A stretch of 64,000 nt of DNA from WLMZ01 sp963732585 (GTDB lineage: Bacteria > Actinomycetota > Acidimicrobiia > Acidimicrobiales > Ilumatobacteraceae). This document shows, piece after piece, positions 19,000-28,325 of this stretch. Position 1 is the stretch's first letter. Each line of letters starts with the position of its first letter. Location of the stretch: assembly GCA_963732585.1 (NCBI GenBank), contig CAVSZY010000003.1:1426001-1490000 (forward strand). Reading direction: 5' to 3'. Made by a program: the position numbers and the translations under genes. The notes below the pieces were generated by a model. The model was given only the letters and a program-made list of their open reading frames with translations. It was not told where the DNA came from and did no database searches.

Positions 19000-20085
19000 G
19001 TGAGCAAACGTCTGCGAATCGCCATCATTGGCTGCGGCGCAATCTCTCAAGAGCATCTCGACTATGTCGCGACCTCCCCCTTAGCGGAGTTGGTCGGTGT
19101 CTGTGACCTCTCCCCCGCCGCTGCCGAGTACACGGCGCAGCGGTATCGAGCCAAAGCATTCTTCACCGATCATCGCCACATGCTCTCGGCGACATCGCCA
19201 GATGTTGTGCATGTGCTGACCCCACCGCTCAGCCACGGCTTCCTCGTCGCCGAGGCGCTGAACGCCGGCGCTCACGTCATTTGCGAAAAGCCGCTCGCAC
19301 TCACCGCCGAAGCGCTGGAAGATCTGCAGGCATTGGCGGCCAGCAAGGGTCGGGTGCTGATGGAGACGCAGAACGTGCGTTTCAACGACCAGATCGCTGA
19401 CATCGAAGCCTTGATCGCCTCCGGAAAGCTGGGCAAGGTGGTCAACGTCGATGTCACCATCAGCGTCGACATCGCTGGCGGCGGCAAGTTCTCCGACCTC
19501 AATATCGCCGCGCCGGGTCGCGAATTGCCAGGGGGCGCCATTCATGACTTCCTGCCGCACATGAGCTACCTGGCACTGCATTTCTTCGGCTATCCGCAGG
19601 TCGTGCGCTGCTCGTCGTTGTGGCGCAACGTCAGCGGAAATCCGCAGGTGGTGTTCGACGAGATGGATTCGATCATCGAATTCGAGGGCGGGGTCACGGC
19701 GTGCGCTCGCTTCCGTGCTCGGGTCAAGCCCGACCGTTTCAGGGTGGCCGTCCACGGCACCGCCGGAAGCGTGGAAACCGACATCTATCAGCCGTATCTG
19801 CGCGCTGAGGTGAAACGAGCAGGCCCACAGCTTTCCCCGCTGGTCAACCACGCGGCCAACGGCGCCAGCCTGTTGTGGTCGTCAGCAGCTAACTTCCGCC
19901 ACAAGCTTCTGCAGCATTCGCCCTACCACGGCATGCCGCGGATGATCGAGAAGCTGTATTCGGCGATCCTCAATGGAACACCTGTGCCGATCACGCCAAT
20001 GGAGATGCATCGCAGCGCCGAGTTGATCGACGCTCTCGTCGCTGGTGCTCACGTGCATGCCGACAACAGCGAGGTGAAGTCGTGA
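19000..20085 (+). CDS. Gfo/Idh/MocA family NAD(P)-dependent sugar oxidoreductase
   Basis: A 361-residue oxidoreductase. The N-terminal Rossmann domain begins RIAIIGCGAISQEHLDY with the GxGxxS/A-type loop, and the family EKP motif is present as VICEKPLALTAEAL (Lys is catalytic in the family). The C-terminal alpha/beta domain includes GGAIHDFLPHM with the conserved Asp-x-x-x-His arrangement. Such enzymes oxidise or reduce nucleotide sugars or free sugars. The GTG start at 19000 has a strong AAAGGAG site. It overlaps the following epimerase gene by 4 bp, so the two probably act in one sugar-modification route for the polysaccharide. Confidence 0.9.
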   Translation: MSKRLRIAIIGCGAISQEHLDYVATSPLAELVGVCDLSPAAAEYTAQRYRAKAFFTDHRHMLSATSPDVVHVLTPPLSHGFLVAEALNAGAHVICEKPLALTAEALEDLQALAASKGRVLMETQNVRFNDQIADIEALIASGKLGKVVNVDVTISVDIAGGGKFSDLNIAAPGRELPGGAIHDFLPHMSYLALHFFGYPQVVRCSSLWRNVSGNPQVVFDEMDSIIEFEGGVTACARFRARVKPDRFRVAVHGTAGSVETDIYQPYLRAEVKRAGPQLSPLVNHAANGASLLWSSAANFRHKLLQHSPYHGMPRMIEKLYSAILNGTPVPITPMEMHRSAELIDALVAGAHVHADNSEVKS

Positions 20086-21092
20086 AGCTGTTCGTCACCG
20101 GGGCCAATGGATTCCTCGGCTCTGCCGTCGTTCGAGAGGCATCACAGCGCGGTCATCATGTCGTCGCCATGGTGCGCGATGTCGGCAAGTACGTCATTGC
20201 GGACGGTGTCGATCAGGCATCGGTAACGCCTGTGCAGGGTGATCTTCGGGCACCTGGCGCCTGGCAAGCAGCGCTGGTGGGCTGCGATGCGGTGCTTCAT
20301 CTCGCCGCCAACTTCACCGACTTTTACACCCAGTTCGCCTCGACGGTGCAGGGTACCGAGCGGTTGCTCGCCGAGATGGCTGGCGCCGGGGTGAAGCGCC
20401 TGGTGCACGTCAGCACGTTCTCGATCTACGACTATCGGGCGGCCGAGCGTAACGGCGTTCTCGACGAGGACTCGCCGCTCGAAGCCCACCCGGAAGACCT
20501 CGATGACTACACCAAGACGAAATTGGTGCAAGAACGTCTGGTCAATGCCTTCGGCGCACGCGGTGGCGAGGTGACCAGCATTCGTCCCGGTGCCATCTAC
20601 GGGCCGAATAAAATGTGGTCGGCGGGCATGACGTTCTCGCTCGGCTCGAAGGCCGGCTTGGCGATCGGACCAGACATCGCCATGAAGCTCACCTTCGTCG
20701 ACAACTGTGCCGAGGCCATCGTTTTGGCCGCTGAGACGCCAGCGGCAATCGGTGAAACGCTCAACATCGTCGACGACGAGACGCCGACGATGCGTCAGTT
20801 TGCCGCGGCGATGAAACAGGCGGGCTTCGACGTTCCGATGGCCGTTCCGTTGCCCTTCGGGCTGGTCAGGACTGGTGCCTCGTTACTCGACAAGATCAAT
20901 CGCAAACGCTACAACGGTCGGGCCAAGATCCCTTGGTATGCCGTGCCCGCAAAGCTCGATCAGCGCTTTAAGCCGCTGCGATACCCGAATGCCAAGGCCA
21001 AGCGCCTCCTCGGCTGGACGCCGCGTTTCAACCTCGAGCAGGGCGTCGCCGAGTCGTTACGACGCGAGCGGCAAGGCGCAGGTAAAGCCTGA
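20082..21092 (+). CDS. NAD-dependent epimerase/dehydratase (extended SDR)
   Basis: A 336-residue extended short-chain dehydrogenase. The nucleotide-binding motif is TGANGFLGSAVVREA at the N-terminus, the strand VLHLAANFTDF follows, and the catalytic Tyr-x-x-x-Lys is in DDYTKTKLVQE. The C-terminal part carries the FVDNCAEAIVLAAE region typical of nucleotide-sugar epimerases, dehydratases and reductases. The specific sugar is not decidable from the sequence. It overlaps the upstream Gfo/Idh gene by 4 bp, and its stop overlaps the next start (TGATG). The order suggests joint production of a modified sugar donor used by the adjacent glycosyltransferase. Confidence 0.9.
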   Translation: MKLFVTGANGFLGSAVVREASQRGHHVVAMVRDVGKYVIADGVDQASVTPVQGDLRAPGAWQAALVGCDAVLHLAANFTDFYTQFASTVQGTERLLAEMAGAGVKRLVHVSTFSIYDYRAAERNGVLDEDSPLEAHPEDLDDYTKTKLVQERLVNAFGARGGEVTSIRPGAIYGPNKMWSAGMTFSLGSKAGLAIGPDIAMKLTFVDNCAEAIVLAAETPAAIGETLNIVDDETPTMRQFAAAMKQAGFDVPMAVPLPFGLVRTGASLLDKINRKRYNGRAKIPWYAVPAKLDQRFKPLRYPNAKAKRLLGWTPRFNLEQGVAESLRRERQGAGKA

Positions 21093-22357
21093 TGGCCCGG
21101 CGCACGACGAGCGGGGACGGTCCGATCCCAATCGCCTATGTGATGACCCACTACCCTTATCCCTCGCAGACCTTTCTGATGGAGGAAGTGCTCGGCGTGA
21201 GCGGGGACCAGTTCACCATTGTGCCGATCGCCATCAACCCCGTTGGCCCACAGGACATTCTCACCGAGCAGCATCGGATCGAGCAGGAGCGCACCTTCTA
21301 CGTCAAAGGCGTCGGCAAAGCAGCGCTGCTGACCACGATCGCCAAGCTCAGCGCCAAACACCCTGTTCGGATGGCCAAGTTGATGGCCCGTACGGTGCGC
21401 AGCGCTGGAGCCAACGTCAAGCTGGCCGCCTGGCGCCTATTTCACCTGGCCGAGGGCATCGTCGTCTGGGGCCACTGCCGGGATCTAGGCGTTCGTCACA
21501 TCCACGCCCAATTTGGCGGGCTCCCGGCAGCGGTGGCGATGTACGCCGCCGAATTCGCCCGAGAGGTTGCCGGTGTCGAGGCCACCTGGAGTTACACGGT
21601 CCACGGTTTCCACGACTTCGTCAACGAGAACGAGATCCGGCTTGACCTCAAGACGCACTCAGCGGCGTTTGTCGTCGGTATCTCCGACTACACAACCTCG
21701 CAGCTCAAACGAATCGCCGACCCCAACGACTGGCCAAAGATTCGAGGAGTGCGTTGCGGCATCGACCTCACGCGCTTCCCCCGTCGGGAGTCCGCTCCAG
21801 ATCGGGAGATCCCCACGGTGGTCACGGTCGGACGCCTATCCGCTGAAAAAGGCCACATCATCCTGCTGCAAGCAATGCACACCCTTGCCCAGCGGGGCAT
21901 CCTGCTCAACCTTCGCCTCATCGGTTCCGGGCCCTATCAGGCCGAGATCGAAGCCGAAATCGGGCGGCTGGGATTGACTGACCGGGTCAATTTGCTCGGT
22001 ATGCAACCATCGGAGGTCGTCGTCGACGAACTGCGCGCCGCGGACGTGTTCTGCCTGCCATCGTTTGCCGAAGGCGTGCCGATCTCGATCATGGAGGCGA
22101 TGGCGATGGGCGTACCCGTCGTTTCCACCAACGTTGGCGGCATTCCCGAATTGCTGACCCACGGCGTCACCGGATGGTGCACAGCCCCCGGGCGCAGCGA
22201 TGAACTCGCCGAGGCGCTGCGCGCTGCGGTGACCGGTGGCGCGGCTCGCGATACCGTGCTCGACTCCGCCCGCCGTCGCGTCGAGCAGCTCCACGACACG
22301 CAACGTGCGTCGCTGGAAATGCGCGAGCTGTTCGCCGAGGTCACCCGTCTCCCCTGA
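21092..22357 (+). CDS. family 4 glycosyltransferase (WcaL-like)
   Basis: A 421-residue GT-B glycosyltransferase. The N-terminal half begins IAYVMTHYPYPSQTFLMEE, which is characteristic of colanic-acid-type WcaL/AmsK enzymes, and includes HIHAQFGGLPAAVAMYAA. The C-terminal half has VGRLSAEKGHIILLQAM and the donor-binding E-x7-E motif FAEGVPISIMEAMAMGVPVV. It should transfer a sugar from a nucleotide donor to the growing lipid-linked unit at the cytoplasmic face. It starts on the stop of the epimerase gene (TGATG). It is followed by 96 bp that hold a small inverted repeat TAGGC-N6-GCCTA (22384-22399) before the acyltransferase. Confidence 0.92.
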   Translation: MARRTTSGDGPIPIAYVMTHYPYPSQTFLMEEVLGVSGDQFTIVPIAINPVGPQDILTEQHRIEQERTFYVKGVGKAALLTTIAKLSAKHPVRMAKLMARTVRSAGANVKLAAWRLFHLAEGIVVWGHCRDLGVRHIHAQFGGLPAAVAMYAAEFAREVAGVEATWSYTVHGFHDFVNENEIRLDLKTHSAAFVVGISDYTTSQLKRIADPNDWPKIRGVRCGIDLTRFPRRESAPDREIPTVVTVGRLSAEKGHIILLQAMHTLAQRGILLNLRLIGSGPYQAEIEAEIGRLGLTDRVNLLGMQPSEVVVDELRAADVFCLPSFAEGVPISIMEAMAMGVPVVSTNVGGIPELLTHGVTGWCTAPGRSDELAEALRAAVTGGAARDTVLDSARRRVEQLHDTQRASLEMRELFAEVTRLP

Positions 22358-22453
22358 TCAGAGCGCTGCGGCCCGATCGTTTGTAGGCCGTTAAGCCTAT
22401 GAATTTCCGCCGCTTGCGGACGCCTGTCGCGGCAAACCCACTAGCCTTGAGGG

Positions 22454-23536
22454 ATGCAGCGGCTGGGCTATAGAGCGGAACTCGATGGGATTAGGGCGTT
22501 CGTCGCCTTTGGAATCATGGCCTTCCACGATTCGCTACCGCTGTTCCACGGCGGCAACTCGATCCTGGCCTGGTTCTTTGTCCTCAGCGGCTTTCTGATC
22601 ACCACGCTGTTGCTCGAAGAACAGCACAAATACGGCAACATCGACCTCGGCCGTTTCTACATCCGTCGCATGCTGCGACTGTTTCCCAGCTTGTACTTGA
22701 TGCTCGGCACGTTCTGGATTCTCTCGCTGTTTTATGTCAGCATCGATGGTCGAGAATTCATTTCGGCTGGCCTGTACTTTTCGAATCTGCACGCCATCGT
22801 GTTTGGACCGGAAGCTCGCCAAGTCTTTCTGGAACACACCTGGTCACTGGCATTAGAGGAGCATTTCTACTTCATCTGGCCGCTGCTGATTCTGCTTTTG
22901 AAGTCGGTCAGATCGGTGCTCTTATTCTGTTTTGGGGCGATCGCCTTGTCGTTTGCCGTGCGCTTCATGCACGCCGCCGATATCTGGCGCAGCCCATGGG
23001 ACATCTTCCCGCTGTTCACACTCGAGTCGTTTGCCGTCGGCGGTCTGCTCGCCTACTTCATCCGTGATCGACGAGTCGTGCGAGCGATCGACCGCCCATG
23101 GGTCCTGTGGGCCTGTCTGCCCATCGCTTGGGCCGACATCGCGTTCATCATCACCAAAACCAACATGATCACGCCATTCCGCCAAATCCTTGGTTGCTTC
23201 GTGATCGGCATCATCCTCTACCACATTGTCGTTCATCCCGAACGCAAGCTGTTCGCCGCACTACGTCACCCGGCGATCGTCTATATCGGATTGCTGTCCT
23301 ACTCGATCTACCTGTGGCATTTCCCCGTGTTCGAACTGCTCAAGGAAGAGCGCCAACCAGGGATCAACAAGCTGCTGCGTCACGTCCTCAAGTTCGGATT
23401 GTCGATCGGATTGGCCAGCCTGACCTACCACCTCGTCGAGAAGCCGTTGCTCGGGATGCGCCAGCGTCTGCGGTCGCGAACGGTTGCACCGGCCTCCGCG
23501 ACGGCAGCAAACAGCACCGATACCGCCGTGCGTTGA
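22454..23536 (+). CDS. acyltransferase 3 family protein (OafA/YrhL type, membrane domain only)
   Basis: A 360-residue multi-pass protein of the acyltransferase 3 family. The N-terminus has the family landmarks ELDGIRAFVAFGIMAFHDS (with the conserved His) and WFFVLSGFLITTLL, followed by FYIRRMLRLFPSLYL and the HTWSLALEEHFYFIWPL segment with the conserved Glu. About ten transmembrane helices are visible. Unlike its relative at 28988-31022 it has no SGNH esterase domain. It probably adds acetyl or a similar acyl group to a sugar of the polysaccharide, using a cytoplasmic acyl donor. The ATG at 22454 follows TTGAGGG. Confidence 0.9.
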   Translation: MQRLGYRAELDGIRAFVAFGIMAFHDSLPLFHGGNSILAWFFVLSGFLITTLLLEEQHKYGNIDLGRFYIRRMLRLFPSLYLMLGTFWILSLFYVSIDGREFISAGLYFSNLHAIVFGPEARQVFLEHTWSLALEEHFYFIWPLLILLLKSVRSVLLFCFGAIALSFAVRFMHAADIWRSPWDIFPLFTLESFAVGGLLAYFIRDRRVVRAIDRPWVLWACLPIAWADIAFIITKTNMITPFRQILGCFVIGIILYHIVVHPERKLFAALRHPAIVYIGLLSYSIYLWHFPVFELLKEERQPGINKLLRHVLKFGLSIGLASLTYHLVEKPLLGMRQRLRSRTVAPASATAANSTDTAVR

Positions 23537-23557
23537 CCGCTCGGTCGGCACGCTGCG

Positions 23558-24547
23558 TCAGCGCGCAGCAGCAGCCACAAGATCCGCGAAGCTCAACTCA
23601 TCGGCGTCGCGAACCAGCACGATCGGCAGCGGTGCTAGATAGCCGGTGAGATCGCTTTGGTGATCGTCCACGTGCTCATTGTGGGCGGCTGCCCGGGCGC
23701 AGACAATTGGAATCCGGCCAAGCTCCAGGGCGGTCAGCGCTGATCCAACGCCGGCGTGGCAGACCACGACCGCAGACTCGCGAATCAGTTGGTGCATCTC
23801 TTCCAACGGCACCAAGCCGAGCACCGTGCCGCGCTCCGGCTTGTAGTGATCGTCACCGCTCAATTGCCAGACGATGTCCCAGTCGCAGGGCACGATCGAT
23901 TCGATGCGCCGCACCAAGCGATCGAACGGAAACCGATTGGATCCGACCGTGACGAACACCTGGTGTTTGCGTTCCTCATGCGGCGCGCTCTCCAGCGATT
24001 CCTGAATGAGGTCGAAGACGTTCGGGGCGCTCTTCCAGCGGCCTTTCAACAGCGCCGTTTGACTAAACCGCTGGACCCCCGGCAAGAAGTTGGAGATCTT
24101 GCCAGACATGCTGCGATGCTTCACGAAGGTCGCCGACTCGATGAACAGCGCCGGGATGCGCAGCAGGCGGGCGGCCATCAGCCAGGGCACTGCAATCGCC
24201 GGACCGGTGGAAATCACGGCTTGCGGCTTCAATCGACGAAGCTCGCGCACCGAGGATGGAATGGCTCGAAGCGCCAGATCGAGCCGCCGCGGAAAGATTC
24301 TGGTCGGCAAGAGCTGCTTGCTCGGTTCGCTGGCGAGCAGCGATTGGCTCATTTGTGTATCGGAGCTAATCCAATGGCGCTCGAGCTCGGGGGCAAGCAA
24401 TTTGGCTTGCTCCCACATCTCTTGCAAATGCCCGCCGGAGTCGGCGACCAGAACGACGGTGCCCTTTGCCGGCTGTAGCCGAGCGAGCGCCGCCTGCAGG
24501 TCGGTGTCGGCGGCATTCCTCGTCGGCACCTGTGCGTCCTTGGTCAT
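23558..24547 (-). CDS. fused Alg14-Alg13-type (PssD-PssE) glycosyltransferase
   Basis: A 329-residue protein joining two halves that are usually separate bacterial genes. Residues about 30-190 are Alg14/PssD-like: VVLVADSGGHLQEM, AVISTGPAIAVPWLMAARLL, then FIESATFVKHRSMSGK. Residues about 200-329 are Alg13/PssE/MurG C-domain-like: VFVTVGSNRFPFDRLV, VVVCHAGVGSALTALELG and AAAHNEHVDDHQSDL. Together they form a GT28-type transferase using a UDP-sugar, with the Alg14 part as the membrane-recruiting partner. Its ATG overlaps the wzy stop by one base. Because both halves are in one chain, no partner subunit needs to be sought. Confidence 0.88.
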   Translation of the reverse strand: MTKDAQVPTRNAADTDLQAALARLQPAKGTVVLVADSGGHLQEMWEQAKLLAPELERHWISSDTQMSQSLLASEPSKQLLPTRIFPRRLDLALRAIPSSVRELRRLKPQAVISTGPAIAVPWLMAARLLRIPALFIESATFVKHRSMSGKISNFLPGVQRFSQTALLKGRWKSAPNVFDLIQESLESAPHEERKHQVFVTVGSNRFPFDRLVRRIESIVPCDWDIVWQLSGDDHYKPERGTVLGLVPLEEMHQLIRESAVVVCHAGVGSALTALELGRIPIVCARAAAHNEHVDDHQSDLTGYLAPLPIVLVRDADELSFADLVAAAAR

Positions 24548-25857
24548 CAGCGGCTGACGGCTGTCTTGAAACGCGCCCGACCAGTTGGACCTACGGCCGC
24601 CTTCACCGGGGCGTCAGGCCTGGTTCCTATCGGCTCGTTGTACATGATCCCATTGACGAAGGCGAGTAACGGTAGTCCAGGAAACACCAGCGTCGATTCC
24701 GCTAAGGAGCCGACGAGCAAGCCGACCACGATGCCGAGGCTGACGAGGGTCACCTGCCCAGCGTCGCCATTCGATAACCGGCGCAGGATCCGACTGATCG
24801 TCAAGCCGACGATGAGGAACATCAGCAGGAAACCGACAAACCCATAGTCGACAAAGACGTCGAGCCAACCCTGGTGACCGGAGGTCACCGCCCAACCTGA
24901 GCTGCGACGCACATACTCAGCGGGGCCAATCCCGTAGATCCAAAATCCGCCGACCCCGGAACCGATCCATGGGCGCTCCAGCGCCATCTCCAATGTGTAC
25001 TTCCAGATCTTGTCGCGGCCTGTGAGGTCGGCGCCGCGCCCGATGGCGCTATACAACATGTTTCTGCCTGCGATCAGGGCAACCAGTCCGAAGGTCATCG
25101 CTCCACCGACGACGAACAGACCGCCACGACCCCCGCTTGAGCGTTCGCGCACCGCCCACATCGCCAGCTGCTGGGCGCCGACGAGACACACCACGGCGAT
25201 GATGGCACCGGAGTTGTTGCACAACACGAGCAGGACCGCCAGCAGGGCGTTGGCAGCGAGCCGCCAACGCCCCGGACCGATCACAAGGCGCAGTGCCACG
25301 GCGTAGATCAACGTCTGGCCGAGCGAGTTCTTGGCATCGTAGAAGCTGCGTAGCCCGCGCCCGTCGACCTCGCCGGGGGCCGGCGAGAAGGCAACGCCAG
25401 GCGATGCTGCGGCATGGAGCAAGGCGGCCACGGCCATCACCATCGTCGCTTTCGACAGCCAGCGCAGCATCGCACCGACATCGACAAGGCTCGAGGTGAG
25501 TAGGCACACCGATGTCGCCGACAGCAGCAGCAGGGCGATCGAGGCCGAGTTGCGCGTCGACCCAAGCGTCCATCCAAGGCTGACGACGACCCAGGTGACG
25601 AACAGCAGGATAAAGGCGTCGATCTTGACGTCGCCGATTTTTTGATCGCGTATCACCAGAACGAACGCCGCGCCGATGATCATCGGGGCGAGCAACGCCT
25701 GAAAGTGCCATGGCATCGGCAGTGGTGCAGCGAAACCAAAACTGCTGATGAACAAGGCAAAGCCGAGCAGGAATGGGATCTTGCCGGATGCCTTCATCGT
25801 GATCGGTTCGTACCGATTTGAGAAGGTCTCTCGATTCCGAGGAGTTGTAACCGCCAT
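24547..25857 (-). CDS. O-antigen ligase/polymerase family membrane protein (Wzy-like)
   Basis: About 436 residues with roughly 12 hydrophobic helices. A large external loop around GLRSFYDAKNSLGQTLI and the conserved segment LERPWIGSGVGGFWIYG are typical of the O-antigen ligase/Wzy superfamily; GHQGWLDVFVDYGFVG holds the usual His. It would polymerise lipid-linked repeat units outside the membrane after flipping. I chose the ATG at 25857 (MAVTTPRNRE), 11 bp after the flippase stop. The frame stays open upstream but there covers the flippase gene. It overlaps the Alg14-Alg13 gene start by one base. Confidence 0.88.
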   Translation of the reverse strand: MAVTTPRNRETFSNRYEPITMKASGKIPFLLGFALFISSFGFAAPLPMPWHFQALLAPMIIGAAFVLVIRDQKIGDVKIDAFILLFVTWVVVSLGWTLGSTRNSASIALLLLSATSVCLLTSSLVDVGAMLRWLSKATMVMAVAALLHAAASPGVAFSPAPGEVDGRGLRSFYDAKNSLGQTLIYAVALRLVIGPGRWRLAANALLAVLLVLCNNSGAIIAVVCLVGAQQLAMWAVRERSSGGRGGLFVVGGAMTFGLVALIAGRNMLYSAIGRGADLTGRDKIWKYTLEMALERPWIGSGVGGFWIYGIGPAEYVRRSSGWAVTSGHQGWLDVFVDYGFVGFLLMFLIVGLTISRILRRLSNGDAGQVTLVSLGIVVGLLVGSLAESTLVFPGLPLLAFVNGIMYNEPIGTRPDAPVKAAVGPTGRARFKTAVSR

Positions 25858-25868
25858 GGTTGTTGTAC

Positions 25869-27230
25869 CTACGCCAGATCCGCTGAGGCTTGCGACCGCG
25901 AGCCACGCACTTGGGCCACAAGGTTCGACGCCTGGCGAACCCCGGCATCGTGTTTGCGTTGATAGAAGATCAACAACGACCAGGCGACAACGCCGACGGT
26001 GGTCTCCGAGATCAGCGTGCCGGCGATGGCACCCTTCCATGAGTGCGCCGGAATCAAGATGAGATAGAGCACGAGCGACAGGCACCCACCGCCAACGAGG
26101 ACGGCCGTTCGGGGCCCGGTCTTGCCGAGGCCGAGCAGGCCGTTGATTGCAAACATCACGATTGCTCTGGCAAGGATAAACGGTGCCAACCACCGAATAA
26201 TCGACGTTGCGCCGCGATACTCGCCGAACCATCGGGTGATGAATGGCGCCAGGACCCACATGAAGGCACCGAAAACGATGGAGTAAGTAGCGGCCACGGC
26301 CGTAAATCGGGCGGTGCGGCGGACGTGTTGCCCCTCGGCCTGCTCATCGTGGTCCATAAAGGTCGTAAAGCTCGACGACAACAAACTGGAAATTGGAACG
26401 AGGCCGAACTGGACGACGCGGTAGGCGGCGGCGTACAACCCACCGTCGACATCGTGATATGCCGGAAGGACCATCTTGTCGCCGTCATTTTGCAGCGACA
26501 GGCCAGAAATGCCGAACGAATACTGCAGCGAGGTTTTGAAATGGCGGCGTTCGATCGAACCAGGAACCGCTGAGATATCGGTCTTTCGCGAGGCATAACC
26601 GAGAATGAAGAACCCGACGCAAGCAGACACGGCCAACATCGCTGGTCCAAGGATCGCCACCGTCAGGTTGCCGGTGATGTACAGCACTGCGAGCAGCCCG
26701 ATGCGCGCCACCAGCGGAAGAATCCGAACGCGGGCTGAGATCCCGTAGCCGTATTTGGCCTGGATCGACATTGCCCCCAGCAGATAGAGCGGTGCAGCGA
26801 CGAGATCGGCAGCAATGAAACAAGCCACCGACAGCACCGGAAGCGAATGCACGATGCTCATGATGATCGGCAGGCCGATCGCACCCAGCACAACTCCAGC
26901 GGTTAACGCGATCGACAGACAACTGCGCACGACGTGCTCGAGGTCCTCGCTCTCGCGAACAGCGTGATGCAGCAAGGCAAGCGACGTTCCGCTGGCTGCG
27001 AGGGCACCGATAATGCTCGTCACGGAGAAGATGGCGATGTACTGGCCGTACCGCACCGGACCGAGGCCATCACCGAGCAGCCAGAAGGAAACCAGCGAGG
27101 TGACGAGCGTCAGGCCTTCGATACCCAATGCCCACACCGTGTCGTTGCCTAATCCACCGGACGCCAACGAACGCTTGCCTCGCTCGCGAATGCCCACCTT
27201 GTCGACTTCCTCTTCCAGAGTTTCACTCAT
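25869..27230 (-). CDS. polysaccharide flippase (Wzx-like, MOP superfamily)
   Basis: A 453-residue protein with about 12-14 transmembrane helices and the MOP/Wzx pattern. The N-terminal helix pair is around VTLVTSLVSFWLLGDGLGPVRY, and a central segment reads GISGLSLQNDGDKMVLPAY, where the charged residues within a helix match those that line the lumen in flippases. It would translocate the undecaprenyl-linked repeat unit before Wzy polymerisation. The start at ATG 27230 is followed by an acidic, Lys/Arg-rich cytoplasmic N-terminus. The gene is 105 bp downstream of the GT2 gene and 11 bp upstream of wzy. Confidence 0.9.
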   Translation of the reverse strand: MSETLEEEVDKVGIRERGKRSLASGGLGNDTVWALGIEGLTLVTSLVSFWLLGDGLGPVRYGQYIAIFSVTSIIGALAASGTSLALLHHAVRESEDLEHVVRSCLSIALTAGVVLGAIGLPIIMSIVHSLPVLSVACFIAADLVAAPLYLLGAMSIQAKYGYGISARVRILPLVARIGLLAVLYITGNLTVAILGPAMLAVSACVGFFILGYASRKTDISAVPGSIERRHFKTSLQYSFGISGLSLQNDGDKMVLPAYHDVDGGLYAAAYRVVQFGLVPISSLLSSSFTTFMDHDEQAEGQHVRRTARFTAVAATYSIVFGAFMWVLAPFITRWFGEYRGATSIIRWLAPFILARAIVMFAINGLLGLGKTGPRTAVLVGGGCLSLVLYLILIPAHSWKGAIAGTLISETTVGVVAWSLLIFYQRKHDAGVRQASNLVAQVRGSRSQASADLA

Positions 27231-27335
27231 CGTGCACCACGCACTTCTCCGCCCAGCGTGCGCTTAAGGCTAGCGCATTTATAGTGCACGTTTGGCCAGT
27301 TGGCCACGCATATTTCGGGTCGTCGGCGAGGTTCA

Positions 27336-28325
27336 TCAGTGGTGTGCTCGTCGTAGTCCGAGCGCCCCAAGAATAACGCCACATGATTGCGCGACAGAGG
27401 CGATCGCATAGCGAAATTGCGGTGATTCTCGACGAATCAGGCGCGTCACCGGGCGGGCGATCGCTCGTGCAAACATACGGATGCCACGCAGCACCAGCCG
27501 CTGGCGCGTGGCCGATTTCAACCACAGATTGGTCACGCAAATCGTGTTGCCCAGCCAATAGCTGGAGCGGACTCGATATTTGAACGTCGATCGTTGCGCG
27601 GATTCATTGCCATAGACGAAGCCATCTGCAGCAAATCGAATCTGCAGTCCAGCACGATGCGCGGTGCCGTAGAACACCATGTCTTCCCCACCGAGCACAC
27701 CCAACTCAGGTTCGAAGCGAATATCCGGGTGCGCACGAAGCCAGGAACTGCTGATCATCGAATTATTCGTCGCCGCGATCTTCATTTCAGTTCCGTCGGC
27801 TTCATCGATCTGCCCATCGTCGAGAAACGGTTCGTCCGTGAGCCACGATGCACTCCCTGGCGGCACCCGCAGCTTGCAGCTTGCCGTCAATGCGTCGGCA
27901 CCAGTGCGTTGTTGCACATCGAGGAACGCTGCCAGCCACAGCGGATTCACCTCGCAGTCGTCGTCGGTCATGGCGATCCAGTCGCCGAGTTCGAGGCCTG
28001 CGTCCAGACCTGTGTTGCGAACGAGCGAGATGTTTCCCTTGCCGACATGGCGATAGTGAACACCGCCCTCGAAGCGATTCTCAAAGGCCTCGACCACGGG
28101 CCGCGCTGCGCCATCGGGATTATCGTCGACCACGATCATCGCCACCGTCGCCCGCTCACGTACCTCGTCAGCAGCACGAACGACCGACTCAAGCAACAGT
28201 CGAAGCGGCTCATTGCGCTTGTAGGTACCAACATAGACGGCGACCCTGGTGCGCCCGTGGGTCGCATCGTTGTCGACGTCGGGGGCTCCGAGCGCCGGGT
28301 CAAGGTCAGGCATGCCCGTTGGCAC
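27336..28325 (-). CDS. family 2 glycosyltransferase
   Basis: A 329-residue GT-A enzyme. It has the N-terminal strand VAVYVGTYKRNEPLRLLLES, the nucleotide-binding GNISLVRNTGLDAGLELGDW, a DxD-type motif within IAMTDDDCEVNPLWL and the acceptor-side loop GVLGGEDMVFYGTAHRAG. It probably extends the lipid-linked oligosaccharide. Its first 20 bp overlap the end of the upstream acetyltransferase gene, so the two are translationally coupled. The C-terminal 60 residues contain amphipathic or hydrophobic helices that may hold it at the membrane. Confidence 0.9.
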   Translation of the reverse strand: MPTGMPDLDPALGAPDVDNDATHGRTRVAVYVGTYKRNEPLRLLLESVVRAADEVRERATVAMIVVDDNPDGAARPVVEAFENRFEGGVHYRHVGKGNISLVRNTGLDAGLELGDWIAMTDDDCEVNPLWLAAFLDVQQRTGADALTASCKLRVPPGSASWLTDEPFLDDGQIDEADGTEMKIAATNNSMISSSWLRAHPDIRFEPELGVLGGEDMVFYGTAHRAGLQIRFAADGFVYGNESAQRSTFKYRVRSSYWLGNTICVTNLWLKSATRQRLVLRGIRMFARAIARPVTRLIRRESPQFRYAIASVAQSCGVILGALGLRRAHH

